Shown here piece after piece: positions 1-11,259 of a DNA stretch of 64,000 nt; position 1 is the stretch's first letter, and each line of letters begins with the position of its first letter. The notes below the pieces were generated by a model. It made no database searches and had not been told where the DNA came from. It saw nothing but the letters and a program-made list of their open reading frames with translations. Source of the DNA: Rana temporaria (lineage: Eukaryota; Chordata; Amphibia; Anura; Ranidae); NCBI RefSeq assembly GCF_905171775.1, contig NC_053499.1, positions 81,490,907 through 81,554,906 on the forward strand, given 5' to 3'. The position numbers and the translations under genes are program-made.

Positions 1-570
1 CAGTCTACCCTGTCAAATGCTTTTTCTGCATCAATTGACAGGAGTAGCGCTGGGGACTCCCTGTTTTTTCCTTTCTGCAGCATTAACATTGTTCTTATGC
101 TGTTAACTCTACCCTCTCTCCCCGTGAGGGTATGAATCCTGTTTGTTCTATCAATTCTGGCATCAGAATTCTTAATTTTGTCGCCAGAATTTTTGTGTAT
201 AGCTGTGTATCTGCGTTTAACAAAGCTATGGGTCTATAATTGGAGCAGCTAGTTCCATCCTTTCCCTCTTTGGGTATTACTGTAATATGGGCCAGCTGTG
301 ACTCCCCTGATTTATTCATTCTCCCCTATTTTATTCAAGTAGTCACAGATTTTTGGCACTAGTCCTTTACATTTTTTGTAATATTTTAAAACCATCTGGA
401 CCTGGACTTTTCCCTGATGGTGTTTCCTTTAATGTCTTTCTGATTTCCTCCTGTGTAAATGGTTCATCTAGGGCTTTCAAATTCTCTGCTGAAATTTTTG
501 ATAATTTAGCATCCACTAAATATACCTGCATTTTTAGTTTTCTTATTTCATCATCCTTTCATATTTCTTT
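1..570 (-). pseudogene. L1-type ORF2 reverse transcriptase fragment
   Basis: Read on the minus strand, this encodes the front half of a non-LTR reverse transcriptase. A PSGKSPGPDGF-like stretch lies near 390-430, then CSNYRPIALLNADTQLYTKI near 200-260, then QTGFIPSR, and finally SIDAEKAFDRVD near 1-45, which carries the first catalytic aspartate of the polymerase. This order is standard for L1-clade ORF2. The reading frame is interrupted near 320 and the element runs off the window start. The copy is a dead retrotransposon piece. Its sequence differs from the L1 that follows on the plus strand, so the two are separate insertions, not one twin-primed copy. The boundary with the next element is uncertain by some tens of bases. 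Confidence 0.8.
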
Positions 571-599
571 GTTTATCACCAAATACAAATCTTCGCAAA

Positions 600-922
600 C
601 TTCGCAAATCCCCCTCTACCATACAAAAAAGGCAAGCTCTCAAACCGCTTCTCACAGTCCTCTCCCAACAGGACATTAAGTACTGCTGGGCCTTCCCCTT
701 TGCAGTGAAATTCACCATCCAGGGCAAAGCTTATGCCTTCTCCAGCTTACCGGAAGGTGAAAGACTTTTCCTTTATCTCAAGTTGATATCGCAGGAAGCA
801 CCCATTTCTCCATGGCTTCGGCGAGCCCTGCCAAGTGACCATCCCCAACAAGTCCAGTCTCCCCCCTTTGGAACACTAGGAAGACCAAGAAATCCAAAGA
901 CGGCAAACCTCCAAGACGGATG
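600..922 (+). pseudogene. L1 ORF1p C-terminal domain fragment
   Basis: The translation contains QDIKYCWAFPFAVKFTIQGK and then AYAFSSLPEGERLFLYLKLI. This is the pattern I know from the C-terminal domain of L1/Tx1-like ORF1 proteins, the RNA-binding chaperone that coats LINE RNA. Only about 105 residues remain. The N-terminal coiled coil and most of the RRM are absent, consistent with 5' truncation of the element. It precedes the L1 ORF2 remnant in the right order and strand. The identification rests on remembered family patterns, not on an alignment. Confidence 0.6.
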
Positions 923-1680
923 ATCAGGCTTTCCTTTTCTCTCTGGGACTTTAGTCTCTGTTGTTGATGGAGCTTCGGGCTCCTACCCTAAGCCGTTGCT
1001 AGGCTGGACCTCTTTTGTCTTCCTCTAGATTTTTCTTTATCTTCTCCACTTTTTTGTTTTGGTTCCTGTTTTTTCACAGTTCACAAGCGTCCTAAAGGAC
1101 TTGCCGGAGTTCTCCTTAAAGGGACAGCATTAAACGCCTTAGATGATCTTTGGGTCTTGGACCTTTATTAAGAAGCCAACTTGGCCCCCTTCGGCAGCCA
1201 TCCCAACGCCCTTCAGGACTCTATTTAGTTGTCTACCCTTCCAGTCTGGTTGGGGTGTTATGAGGCTCATTTGGAGTTTTCTACAGCTTGGTCGGAGTGC
1301 TACGAGGTCGATTTGGAGTTTCCATTGGAGAGTTTGGGTCCTGGTTACATAATGATTTGGATATTCATGCTCATTTGATCCGTTGTCACTGACAAAGAGG
1401 TCCACCAGTTGCGGTAAGGGTACCCATTTCTACTTGTCTAGAGAAGATTTATTTCTGGATGCCCGTATACCAGTCTTTCCACACTCGTACTTGAGGATTA
1501 CCACTTCATTGTTGTGGACTTATCATCCATATTTCCTTTTAAGACCCAGTCAGGGTTATCAGATTAGATTTACTTTTAACCCTCACATCACGTCAGACTT
1601 TTCATTCAATATTTCTTCAATTAATGATTATTGACACATTGGACTTTAGATTGATCATTCAAATTTTCTTTTTGTATATG
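923..1680 (+). other. L1 inter-ORF / decayed ORF2 start
   Basis: No intact gene is visible. The position between the ORF1 C-terminal domain and the recognisable ORF2 endonuclease suggests the spacer plus the decayed N-terminal part of the endonuclease. Short ORFs on both strands here have no recognisable motif. Confidence 0.4.
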
Positions 1681-4481
1681 TGTACTCTCATTTTCACATA
1701 GAGTTTTAGTGTTACATTCCTTCTTAGAACCCTGCTCCCCCTTGTAGAGGGCAAGGTCATCTTTGGAGGGGACTCAAATGTGGCCTTTGACCGTGGCTTG
1801 ACAAGTCTAGACCCCCTAAGACCCAGCTGATGCATCCCACTAAGGCCAGCTTGAATATAGCAAGATCCCTTTATGCCCATGGCCTGGTCGACATTTGGAG
1901 AGAGTTGAACCAATCAAAAATGGATTACACCAACTAGGCCCCCCACCAGTCCTATTCCAGGATAGATGACATCCTTGAGCCCCCAACCTTGTCCCTTCAA
2001 CGCACAAAGCAACCATCATTGACATTGCTTGGTCAGACACTCCCTTGTCTGCCTCATCTTGCAAAACACCCTCACCAGGACGTCAGGGACACACTTAACA
2101 AATTCATCCTGAGTGATCCCACAATACCACAGACATAGAGAATTCCCTAAAGGAATAATTCCTTCTTAACAATGTAGAAAACATCTCCCCCGAGGTACTC
2201 TGGGCAGCCCAAAAGTAGCTATCAGGGGAAAAATAATCGGCATTGCGACCCGTCTCAAAAAAGAGAGGCTAATAGACATCAAAGACGTAGAAAACAAATT
2301 TGCAGCCCTGAAAAGCCAACACAAGAAGTCCCCTTCAAAAGCCCTAGCGGAACAAATGGACGCTACCAGGCTGGAACTTAACTTGGCTCTCACATCAAAA
2401 GCAGAGAATGATATCCGCTGGAGTGGAGCAAATTCTTCCACCAAAAAGCCAAAATTGGCTCTATCCTAGCTTCCAAGCTCTCCCTGCAAATTTTGCACCC
2501 CCACTCCCTACCCAAAATCAGAGTCGCAGGACAACCCCCCTCAGCCAACCTTAATAAAATACTTAAAGCCTTCCAAGAGTTTTACTCCAAACTCTATAGC
2601 TCGACCCACTCAGACAAAAGCCCAGAGATTTCTAGCTTTCTCCGGGATCTCCCCATTCCAACACTCTCGCCATAGGGACGTTCTGCAGGTGAACTTCTCA
2701 GTTGAGGAGATAAAGGAGGTCATAAAGAACCTCTGGACTGGTTCAGCCCCTGGACCTGATGTCTCTCTGTGCCATACTACAAGGCTTTTTCAGACACTTT
2801 AGCACCATTTATGGCAAAAAAAATTTAATATAAAAGCTAAGGGTTCTCTTTAAGATCCACAGCTCAATACCGCCTAAATAACAGTAATCCCTAAACTGAA
2901 CAAGAACCCGTAGGAGGTTGAAAACTATAGACCCATTTCCCTCATAAACAACGACCTCAAGATATTGACAAACATTTTGACCAATCGCCTAGCCTCCTTC
3001 ATTGGAAGATACATCCATAAGGACCTAGTAGTGTTTATCCCGGGTAGACAGGGGCCAAACCAAATAAGGAGGGCCATTGATGTAGTCTCCCTACTTCAAT
3101 TGGGTTGGGATGGAGGCCCCAAACAAGAAGGGATGCTTCTATCCCTAGATTTACACAAATCCATCGAATGGCCCTACATATTCACTCTCATGGAATAATG
3201 GGGTTTTGGTCAACGTTTCTTAGACATTTTACACTCCCTCTATTCCACCCCGAAAGCGATGATTCTCCTCCAAGGACATTACTCGAAACCGTTAAGCATT
3301 TCCAGGGGCACCAGGCAGGGATGCCCCCTCTCCCCCTTAATCTTTGCCATCCCCATTGAGACACTGGCGATAGCTATACTCTCCAACCCCAACATCCATG
3401 GAGTCTCGTGTGGAGCTCAGACCCATAAATGTGGCCTTTTCGCAGACGACATGCTGCTTTTCATATCTTCCCCCATTACATCTCTCCCCAACCTCTGTAA
3501 AAGTTTAAAAGATTTCACAAAGGTTTCAGGCCTTGGGGTAAACTACGCCAAATCCCATGCCCTCATCTCACTAAAACCAGACGCAGTAGTGACATTACAG
3601 AGCAACTTTGATTTTAGGTGGAAGGACACCTCCTTAGAGTACTTAGGGATCAATCTCACTGCTAAAATAGAACACCTATATTGAGAAAACTGTCCACCTA
3701 TTTATCAGAAGCTTAAGTCGGACCTGAAAAATTGGGCTAGGGGTGAACTATCCTAGCTAAGTAGAATAGAATAGAACTTCCCGACTGCTATATTTGTTTA
3801 GAGCTATCCCAATTAACATCAAGAAAGACCACCTGCAATCCCTTCAGAGGAAAGTAACCCAGTTCAACTTTGGGGCTGGGCATAGATTACCTGAGAATAC
3901 TGTTTTCAAATTTAAAAAGAAGGGAGACTGGGTCTTTGGTATTTGGTATTTCCAGGCGGCACAACTTGCCCAACTCTCCAGGGGGTATTCCAAATGGAAA
4001 AAACGGAATGGATACAAATAGAGAGACAGGCTGCCCCACAAACACCTTAGATTTCTTACTATGGTTCCACTCAAGGGGACAACCCCCCATACTCTCACCT
4101 AATGTCTTGCAATCCTTGTCCCTATGGGACAGGCTGAAAACCGAGACTTCTCTAACCTCTGAATGCCGTCCGCTAGCCCACATTTTCAACAACTCAGACT
4201 TCACCCCAGGCCAAGACATCAAATGCCGCAATGGTGGTTGGACAAGGGGTTGTATCGAATCAGACATTTTTTTACGGCCTCGGGACCAATAACTCTGAAA
4301 TTCTGTGAGCGACAGCTTGAGATCCCAACCTCAGAACACATCAGGTTTAGCCAGATACAACACTTTCTCCACAAAATTTGGAAGGGGAAACCCATTCCAC
4401 CTTGCGTCACAGCTTACGAATTATGGTGCGCACAAGCCACAGAACAGAGGGGTGGAATCTCTGTTATGTACCAGTCACTTG

Positions 4482-5045
4482 TTATGTACCAGTCGCCCCG
4501 CTGAGGAAGTTCTTTGAATGTAACATGTATGGGGGTTTCAGCAGCTGTTTATTGCCGTTACCCCCGCCCTGCTGTCTTGTCCACGAGTTACTACATGCTG
4601 TTTTTACTCGTTTGTTTGTGAGTACCCTGTATTTAAATAAATGCCAATGTCCTTTTTATGAACCAGTGAGCACTTAGATCATTTCCTTTTTTCCTGTATA
4701 TACACGCTGTGCCTGGAGAGATACTAGCTGTTTCTGTGGAGTTTAAAGCAACCTGTATTGGGAGGAATATTATGAGGATTTGATAGTTTTTCTTACACAG
4801 CGTGCATGAATTCCTGGTAATTCAGGGGTCCATACCTGGAGGTGAGAGTACCCAGAGAGACTTGTGGTGGAGGGATTGTCACTTTTACTGTGGACCTTTA
4901 CACTGGTGGATCGTCTCTGATGGACTTTTTCACTGGCTACATGCTTAACATTTAATTAATTTATTATTTTTTCACTGATTAGTTTTAATATTGCGATTAT
5001 TCGCGTCTAGGTTTATATTTTGCGATGCACTTCTTCTTTTTTATC
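4482..5045 (+). mobile_element. 564-bp insertion headed by a hammerhead-like motif
   Basis: Flanked by identical 18-bp direct repeats TTATGTACCAGTCACTTG at 4464-4481 and 5046-5063. L1 coding similarity resumes right after the second repeat, so this is a genuine target-site duplication. The insert is noncoding. Its first 13 bases repeat the target again (TTATGTACCAGTC at 4482-4494). The hammerhead-like motif starts at 4496, and an AATAAA sits about 140 bases downstream of it. Size and layout match the insertion at 29377-29940. It is probably a nonautonomous retroelement related to the Penelope-like elements in the window, by inference from the shared motif. Confidence 0.65.
4496..4534 (+). ncRNA. 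Hammerhead-like motif, degenerate copy
   Basis: Stem I is CCCCG paired with TGGGG. The core box CTGAGGA fits CUGANGA and is followed by one extra A. Stem II is GTTC/GAAT with one wobble pair. GAA is mutated to GTA, followed by the self-complementary ACATGT and a single A before stem I closes. The GAA mutation would be expected to kill a true hammerhead. Confidence 0.4.
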
Positions 5046-5520
5046 TTATGTACCAGTCACTTGCCCAGCTGATCTGCAAAGCCCTATTTATGATGGCTTG
5101 GGAAAATGATCTCCAATTACAATGGGATCTGCAACAAGGTTGTCCCTCCTTTTCTAGAGCCTTCAAGGGATAGGAATGTTTCCCTAATTTGAAGCTAACC
5201 GTCAAAGTGATGACCAGATGGTACCTCACCCCCATCAAATTAGCCCTCATGTATCCCTCTGCGAACCCCTCTGCTTCATACAGTAGGATGCAAAATGATG
5301 GGTTCTATGGCCCACATCTGGTAGGAGGGAATGGTTAGGAGGAATGTTAGGCCTTTCTAGGAATGTATAATCTAATTCTAAAAGTGACAGACCTTCAGGT
5401 CCAAGAACCCCCCGCTGTAGCCCTCCTAAACACTTTCATCCCCAAGACTCACAAATTTACCCACAATTTAATCCACTTCATTCTATTGTGGTGTCAAGCT
5501 TGACGATAGCTGAGCTAAGA

Positions 5521-6049
5521 CTAGGAAACCGCCCAGGGTTTCCTTTTTAGCATGCCAAAACGCAAAATCTCATGGATCATGTCCTAGGAAATATTCACTA
5601 GCATTTTGCTTGACTCAAAAGACCGTTTGAATCCACCTGGGGAGCCCTAGCCCCATCTTATGGTCATTGCCCTTTGGCCCGGATTCTGGCATAACAAGCA
5701 CACAGTTACTCACCATGATCGGCTCATTGCCTGTTAATTGGCTCTTCTTGCTTCTCTTCACTTTCCTGTTCTGTGCCCACCCCCCCCCCCACCCCTAGAC
5801 AACCATGAAAATTGGTTGAAAGGGAGAATCCTGTTTATGGAAATTCCTGTAAAAAATATCTGCCACATCCCAAAAGAGAGATTGTATATGTGGAATGCCC
5901 AAGGATTTAGCCAGTAGGTAAATAAAAAATAGTACAACATTTTATTATCATATACAAAAATACAAAAATACACATGGATATTTAAAACATCATACAGAAC
6001 GTGAAAACCATACAATTACAGCTGCTAATAATTGCTAACACAAACAACT
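5521..6049. other. Unassigned, LINE tail and AT-rich spacer
   Basis: Contains the decayed 3' end of the L1 to about 5760, a run of 12 Cs near 5780, and then AT-rich sequence with no recognisable coding or repeat motif. Confidence 0.4.
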
Positions 6050-6962
6050 TCTAGACATAATGTCAGGTGAGAGTTGGTCACAATAACCGACATGTTTCAG
6101 ATAATGCCATTTCTAGTAGAAAGAAAATATACATATATAAACATAAACATATTTATATGATAGTAAACATAGTTTTAATTTTAGATATAATGTTAGTTTA
6201 CAGAATGTCTGAACTGCATATTGGTAATCTATAGTGCTTATATACTCACAAGTATACTGTTCCTTTAAAGCATAATATTGCACATCATCATTGCAGATAA
6301 TTTCGAAGGGACTCTCATTCCTACGGTTTCACCAAATCCCAGTGGAAATAATGTCAGGTGTGATGCCGCGTTCACACCATCACTTTATGTGATGAAAAAA
6401 AAACGACATTTTTTGTGAAGTAAAAAACTACGTTTTTGAAACTTAAATTTTCAAAAACGACGTTGCCTACACACCATCGTTTTTTCACAATGCTCTAGCA
6501 AAGCGAGGTTACGTTCAGCACTTTTTTCCATTGAAACTCGCTTCATAACTAGCTTTTGGGCATGCGCGGGTTTAAAAACGTTGTTTTAAATGTCGTTTTT
6601 GCTACACACTGTGATTTTTTGTGAAACAAAAAACGACGTTTTGAAAAACGTCACAAAAAATTGAAGCATACTTAAATTTTTTTTTGTCGTTTTTCACAAG
6701 ACATAAAACAAAGTTTTCCCCCACACACGGTCATTTAAATTGACGTTTTTAAAACTTCGTTTTTTTTTCATCACATAAAGTGATGGTGTGTACTGGCATG
6801 ACAGTTTTAGGGCTTGTAGCCTTACACTTTATTTCCTATTGATAGCTGGGTGTAATTGATCCAAGCCCTGAAAGGGGTGTCATAAAACGGGTCTGTTCAC
6901 GCGACTGTAGCGCTGACCAAAGCTTGCAGGGGTCACCAGCAGTAGCACCAAGACACAGATCT
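6050..6962 (+). repeat. Repeat R1, copy 1 (inverted relative to 13312-14300)
   Basis: Three blocks match the reverse complement of 13312-14300: about 6055-6130 with 14215-14296, about 6175-6360 with 13480-13680, and about 6800-6960 with 13312-13475. Divergence is roughly 10-15 percent by eye. A 435-bp MITE interrupts copy 1, and copy 2 shows the empty site. The unit is noncoding and its class is unknown to me. It ends exactly where the Penelope-like RT remnant begins. Confidence 0.7.
6364..6798. mobile_element. MITE, 435 bp, 3-bp TSD (TGA)
   Basis: The ends are inverted repeats: TGCCGCGTTCACACC then ATCACTTTATGTGATG on the left, and the complementary block ending in GTGTACTGGCA on the right. 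TGA flanks both sides, and the uninterrupted site (GTGTGACAG) is present in the inverted R1 copy near 13470. The ends resemble other PIF/Harbinger-type MITEs in the window (GCC..TACACACG). Confidence 0.75.
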
Positions 6963-7166
6963 GAAAATTGCATTCTTGCAATGATCAATGTTGAAGCCCT
7001 CTATAGCTATATACTGCATTCTAAGGGGCTGGCTTGTATTCGCCGAGTGATGGCTCGAATCAGCCATAACGAGGCATCATTCAACAAATTTATACTCCTT
7101 TCCCTAGATTACATTTTGAATCACAATGATTCTTTTGATGGTTGTTTCTTCCTCCAGGTACAGGGA

Positions 7167-7293
7167 GTAGCCAGGGGCACTTGTTGTGCCCCTGGCTACG
7201 CCAATCTGCACCTGGGGAATGGGAAAGAACAATTTTTAGCGACAAGGACCTCTCTATGTACCTGTGCCACATTGTCATGTGGCACAGGTACAT
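7167..7293 (+). other. Two perfect hairpins inside the PLE RT coding region
   Basis: Hairpin 1 has 14-bp perfect arms at 7167-7180 and 7186-7199 around TTGTT and overlaps RT motif B. Hairpin 2 has 17-bp perfect arms at 7256-7272 and 7277-7293 around a TGTC loop and runs into the YIDD motif. Equivalent, partly different hairpins occur in PLE copy B (41217-41278 and 41322-41355). Confidence 0.6.
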
Positions 7294-7535
7294 AGATGAC
7301 ATCTTTGTTGTCTGGGATGGATCCCAATCCCTCCTAGACTAATGCTTAAGTGTGCTAAACATCAATGAATTCAATCTTTAAATTCACGATGAGTTCTGAC
7401 ACTTCCAAAATTTCCTGGATGTTGAAATTTTCAAAAATAATGCCAACTTACTATGTTGCAAGTTATTTAGGAAGCCAACTGCAGGGAACACAATCCTTCA
7501 TTTTTCTAGCTTCAACCCAAGATCACTCATCAACT

Positions 7536-8310
7536 CCAGGGTGGCTTTGGCCAATTATGGCTCAGGGGGTTTAGTACACGCCCCACACTATAAAAGGCCG
7601 CCTGCAGGTCGGCATTGTGTAGTGTGTTGCAGCGGTGGTGGTGAGAGAGAGAGAGAGTCATTTTTTTAGGTAGATAGCGGGCAGGCAGGCAGGCTAGTCA
7701 GTTAAAGTTACAGTGTGTAACTTAACAGATTCTACTTAACAACAAACCTACAGTCCCTGTCTTGTTTGCACCGCCTGTATACTGCTGTTCAAAGTATATA
7801 GGGCCAAAGGGCTTGTAATGACCTGGGGGGAGTGGGGGGAAACCCATGCTATTTTTCTCAATGATTTTCATCCATTTGCAGGAACCAGACATTACATTAA
7901 AGCCGCAAGCAGTTTTAAATTACTTTTTTCTTATAGTAATCTCATTTTGTGCAGGGACAGTTCTAAACCACGTGCTACGTCACAGGCAGACCATAGACAC
8001 CCAGCAGGTACGATATTTAAAGGAATTGTTTGTATTTTGTTTTTCACTTTAAGCATCATTAAAATCACTGCTCAGAAAAACGACCCATTTTAAAACTTTT
8101 TTTCCATTGATACATGTTCCCTGGGCAAGACCCGGGTTCTCAAACCAGTTTTATGACAATAACTTGCATATTAGACTTTAAAATGAGCACTTTTGAATTT
8201 GAACGTTCGAGTCCCATAGACGTCAATGGGGTTCAAATGTTTGCGCAAAAGTTCGGTCCGTTCGAAGGTTCTGGTGCGAACCGAACGGGGGAGTGTTCGG
8301 CTCATCCCTA
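7536..8310 (+). mobile_element. Internally deleted hAT derivative, 5' terminus missing
   Basis: The left part matches the promoter region of the 14-kb hAT element, with CCAGGGTGGCTTTGGCC, the CACACTATAAAAGGC TATA box near 7588 and a GA-rich tract. The right part matches its 3' end, with the GTTCGGTTCGCACCAGAAC-type subterminal region and the terminal GCTCATCCCTA at 8300-8310. The transposase is absent. The left terminal repeat (TAGGGATGAGC) is missing, so this copy is truncated. It splits the Penelope-like ORF. Confidence 0.75.
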
Positions 8311-9436
8311 GTGCAGAGACTAGGGAGATACATGTATTGTTAGCTCCAAAAAGAAAACAATATCCAACAGAGAATAATTACCAGCTACACGAACGACCAT
8401 ACCAAATTGGTGCAAATATGCAAAAAGTATTGGCACCTTTTGACATCTGATCCCACCATAGGACCGTTTGTACCCCCGGCTCCAACTATCACCCACAGAA
8501 GGGCAACATCTATGGGGACTTACTAGTCCAAAGTGAATTCCATGGCCAAAATTGAGGAGATCATGTAAAACAGTGGGAACCTTCCCTTGTGGGTCTTGCT
8601 CTTATTGTAAATACATGGATCATAGAAAAATATTTACTTACCAAACGGAATGCGATTTGTTCCGAAACACTATTCAAACTGTTAAACTAAAGGTGTGGTT
8701 TTACCTCAGTATATGCAGCTGCGGCAGCTTTTATGTAGGTAAAATGATCCAGAACTTTGGCAAAGACTCTATCCACACATTCGATCAAAGAAAACCAGCC
8801 AACCATGACTTAACATTGGGCAGATATGTGGCTCAGACCCACAATGGTATTTTGCCCTAGGGTAACAGTCCTAGTGCTGGATCGAATACATTCCAGTGCA
8901 CGGGGTGGAGATTTTAACAATCATCTCCTACAATAAGACCTACTGTAGGTGGATATCAAATCTAAGCGCTACCTTTCCACCAGGCTTAAGCAAAGCAATT
9001 TCATTTAAAACCTTTGCTACCTGGCTTTGTAACAGGATGCTTCGATAAAGAGCTTTAGTCCCCCTAGACTAGTTATCCAATGTTTCAATCTCCAAATTTC
9101 TATCCCTTGGCTTAATGTGTATTAAAGCTTTGGAATAGTTACCCTTTACATTTTCTAACCATCTTTTAAGCATTCTGCTATCTAATACAATTATCAGATG
9201 TATTGACAAGCTGTTTATGCAACAAAAGCTGCCAATCTTTTTTCAAAGTTTATGTCCCTTGATCCCTTATCTATATGTGCCTATGCTCTGCATGGTTTGT
9301 TTACTATGTAGCAATTTACCATTGTTATGGTTTATATATACTTTATGTGTTTGTCATTATAAATATGGCTCACAAATTTTCGGGACTCATTAATGACAGG
9401 AATAGTACCACTGGATTGACGCAGGGCCAATCATTA

Positions 9437-9917
9437 AAACGACGTTGCCCACACACCATCGTTTTAAAATAATGCTCTAGCAAAGCGTGGTACGTACAAC
9501 ACATACAACGGCACTATAAAGGGGAAGTTCCATGCGGATGACGCCACCCTTGGGGCTGCTTTAGCTGATTCCGTGTTAGTAAAAGATGATTTGCGCTTTT
9601 CTGTCTGTTTACAGCGTGATGAATGTGCTTACTCCATTATGAACGGTAGTTTTACCAGAACGAGCACTCCCATCTCATAACTTGCTTCTGAAGCATGCAC
9701 GGGTTTTTAACGTCGTTTTAGCCCACAAGCGATCATTTTTACAACCCGAAAAACGACATTGTTTAAAACATCGTAAAAAATGCAGCATGCTCAAAAATAG
9801 ATATTGTCATTTTTCAGAAGCTGAAAAATGATGTGAAGCCCACACACAATCATTTTAAATTACATTTTTTTAAACTATGTTTTTTTCATGCTGAAAAATG
9901 ATCGTGTGTACGCGGCA
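9437..9917. mobile_element. PIF/Harbinger-type MITE, left end shortened
   Basis: The right end is GATCGTGTGTACGCGGCA followed by TTA. The left side begins inside the element (AAACGACGTTGCCCACACACC) after a TTA. The interior includes a block shared with 11510-11580 and 33030-33090 (AACTTCCCCTTTATAGTG on one strand), which links these as one family. Confidence 0.6.
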
Positions 9918-9920
9918 TTA

Positions 9921-11088
9921 CTCTGAATGGTCTAAGATTATCAGTGGTGTACCCCAATGTTTCAGTGTTGGGACCCTTACTTTCAATATTTTTATAAATG
10001 ATATTGGGTCTGTGATCAAAAGTAACATTTCTGTCTTTGCAGATGACACCAAGCTATGCAGTGGAATAACGTCTTTACAGGATGTCGCCAATTTACAAGC
10101 CAACCTCAATGCTCTGTCTAATTGGCGACTAAGTTGCAGATGAGGTTTAATGTTGATAAATGTAAAGTTATGCACTTGGGGGCTAAGAATATGCATGCAT
10201 CATACATACTAGGAGGAGTAGAACTGGGGGGGGGTCCGTAGTGGAGAAGGATCTGGGGGTTTTGGTAGATCATAAGCTCAAATACTGGCATGCAATGCCA
10301 AGCTGGCGGTTTCCAAAGCGAGCAAAGTCCTTTCTTGTATTAAGAGAGGTATGGACTCAGAGAGAGATAACATGTTGCCCCTGTACAAATCATTAGTAAG
10401 GCCTCTTATGGAAAATGCAGTTCAGTTTTGGCTCCAGTTCTCAAGAAGGATATCGGGGAACTGGAGAAAGTGCAGAGAAGGCAACCAAACTAATAAGAGG
10501 CATGGAGGAGCTCAGCTATGAGGAAAGATTAGAAGAACTGAATTTAATCACTCTGAGAAGAGGAGATAAGGGGAGATATGATCAACATGTACAAATATAT
10601 AAGAGGTCCATATAGTGAACTTAGTGTTGAGTTATTCAGTTTACGGTCAACACTGAGGACAAGGGGGCACTCTTTACGTCTAGAGGAAAAGAGATTTCAC
10701 CTCCAAATACGGAAAGGTTTCTTCACAGTAAAGAGCTGTGAAAATGTGGAATAGACTCCCTGCAGAGGTGGTTCTGGCCAGCTCAGTAAAGTGCTTTAGG
10801 AAAGGCCTGGGTTCTTTCCTAAATGTACATAATATAACTGGGTACTAACATTTATAGGTAAAGTTAATATGGGGAATATCCGATTGCCTCATGGGGGATC
10901 GAGAAGGATTTTTTTCCCCTCCTGTAGCAAATTGGATCATGCTTTGCTGTTTTTTTGCCTTCCTCTGGATCACTGTGGGTATAGAATTGGGTATATGTGA
11001 TTGTACGATATTATTATTTTATTTCTTATGGTTGAACTTGATGGACTTGTGTCCTTTTTCAACCTGACCAACTATGTAACTATGTAAC
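9921..11088 (+). pseudogene. CR1/L2-like LINE, 3' portion of ORF2 and 3' UTR
   Basis: A 5'-truncated LINE starting inside the reverse transcriptase. SGVPQ, then FINDIGSVIKSNISVFADDTKLC near 9990-10060 contains the FADD catalytic box, followed by the connection and thumb-like LSNWRLSCR and FNVDKCKVMHLG. The C-terminal region has LEELNLITLRRGDKGRY near 10535 and LRSVNTRGHSLRLEEKRF near 10640, features of the CR1/L2 side of LINEs. The 3' UTR ends in two copies of AACTATGT, the same tail found at 61224-61390. Frameshifts and stops occur near 10140, 10240, 10400 and 10615. It is a typical dead 5'-truncated copy. CR1 versus L2 cannot be settled by eye. Confidence 0.75.
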
Positions 11089-11259
11089 AGCGGGCTGTTT
11101 TACACCAAGTGACTATAGCATTAATGGACCCTAGGATTGGTTGATAGACCTTCACCACTCCCCCTTTTAAGGTAACTTATAGCAAGGTGTGCAGCATATC
11201 ATTGCTGCACAGCCATGCCTAATAATACCTAGTTGCATGAATTTGAGAGGAGCCTCTTA

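Larger units (their letters stand above)
1690..5520 (+). pseudogene. L1-type ORF2 (endonuclease + reverse transcriptase), broken
   Basis: Visible in order are a GGDSN element of the APE-type endonuclease near 1760, its LVDIWREL segment near 1890, and its SYSRIDDIL segment near 1955. A linker rich in K/E follows, then EEIKEVIKNL...SAPGPDV near 2705-2760, and NILTNRLASFIGRYIHKDLV near 2970. RGTRQGCPLSPLIF lies near 3305, and FADDMLLF (the catalytic YxDD-type box) near 3440. The usual post-RT pieces follow to about 4460 and again from 5064. There are many stops and several frame changes, for example near 2670, 3200 and 3685. In the SLDLHKS segment near 3150 the usual AEKAFD is already altered. 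A nested insertion occupies 4482-5045. Functionally dead. Confidence 0.8.
590..5760 (+). mobile_element. Degraded L1-type LINE, 5'-truncated
   Basis: A plus-strand LINE remnant with the end of ORF1 (about 600-922), a noncoding stretch, and most of ORF2 (endonuclease then reverse transcriptase then C-terminal region). Stops and frameshifts are frequent, so it is old. Its ORF2 is interrupted at 4482-5045 by a later insertion with an 18-bp target-site duplication. The 3' end is placed near the poly-C run at about 5775 because L1-like coding similarity fades by about 5500. No clear poly-A tail was found. Confidence 0.75.
6963..9430 (+). pseudogene. Penelope-like element RT/GIY-YIG remnant
   Basis: An older PLE copy, 5'-truncated just before RT motif A. 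Visible are INVEALYSYILHSKGL (compare IDVEALYSSIPHDKGL in copies A and B), then VQGVARGTCCAPGYANLHLG near 7158-7218, and RYIDDIFVVW (catalytic YIDD) near 7286-7315. After an 0.8-kb hAT insertion the ORF resumes at about 8311 with DPTIGPFVP and GTFPCGSCSYCKYM, a Cys-rich knuckle. The GIY-YIG nuclease segment CSCGSFYVGKMIQNFGK follows near 8720-8770, then a LLQ-type C-terminal end near 8930. The enzyme family copies its RNA at a nick and cuts DNA with the GIY-YIG domain. Frameshifts near 7340 and 8575 and several stops make it dead. The 3' limit is approximate. Confidence 0.8.

Noticed and set aside
1..5760. The two opposite L1 pieces at the start as one twin-primed insertion
   Set aside because: Both contain the same RT region and differ in sequence, so they are separate elements.
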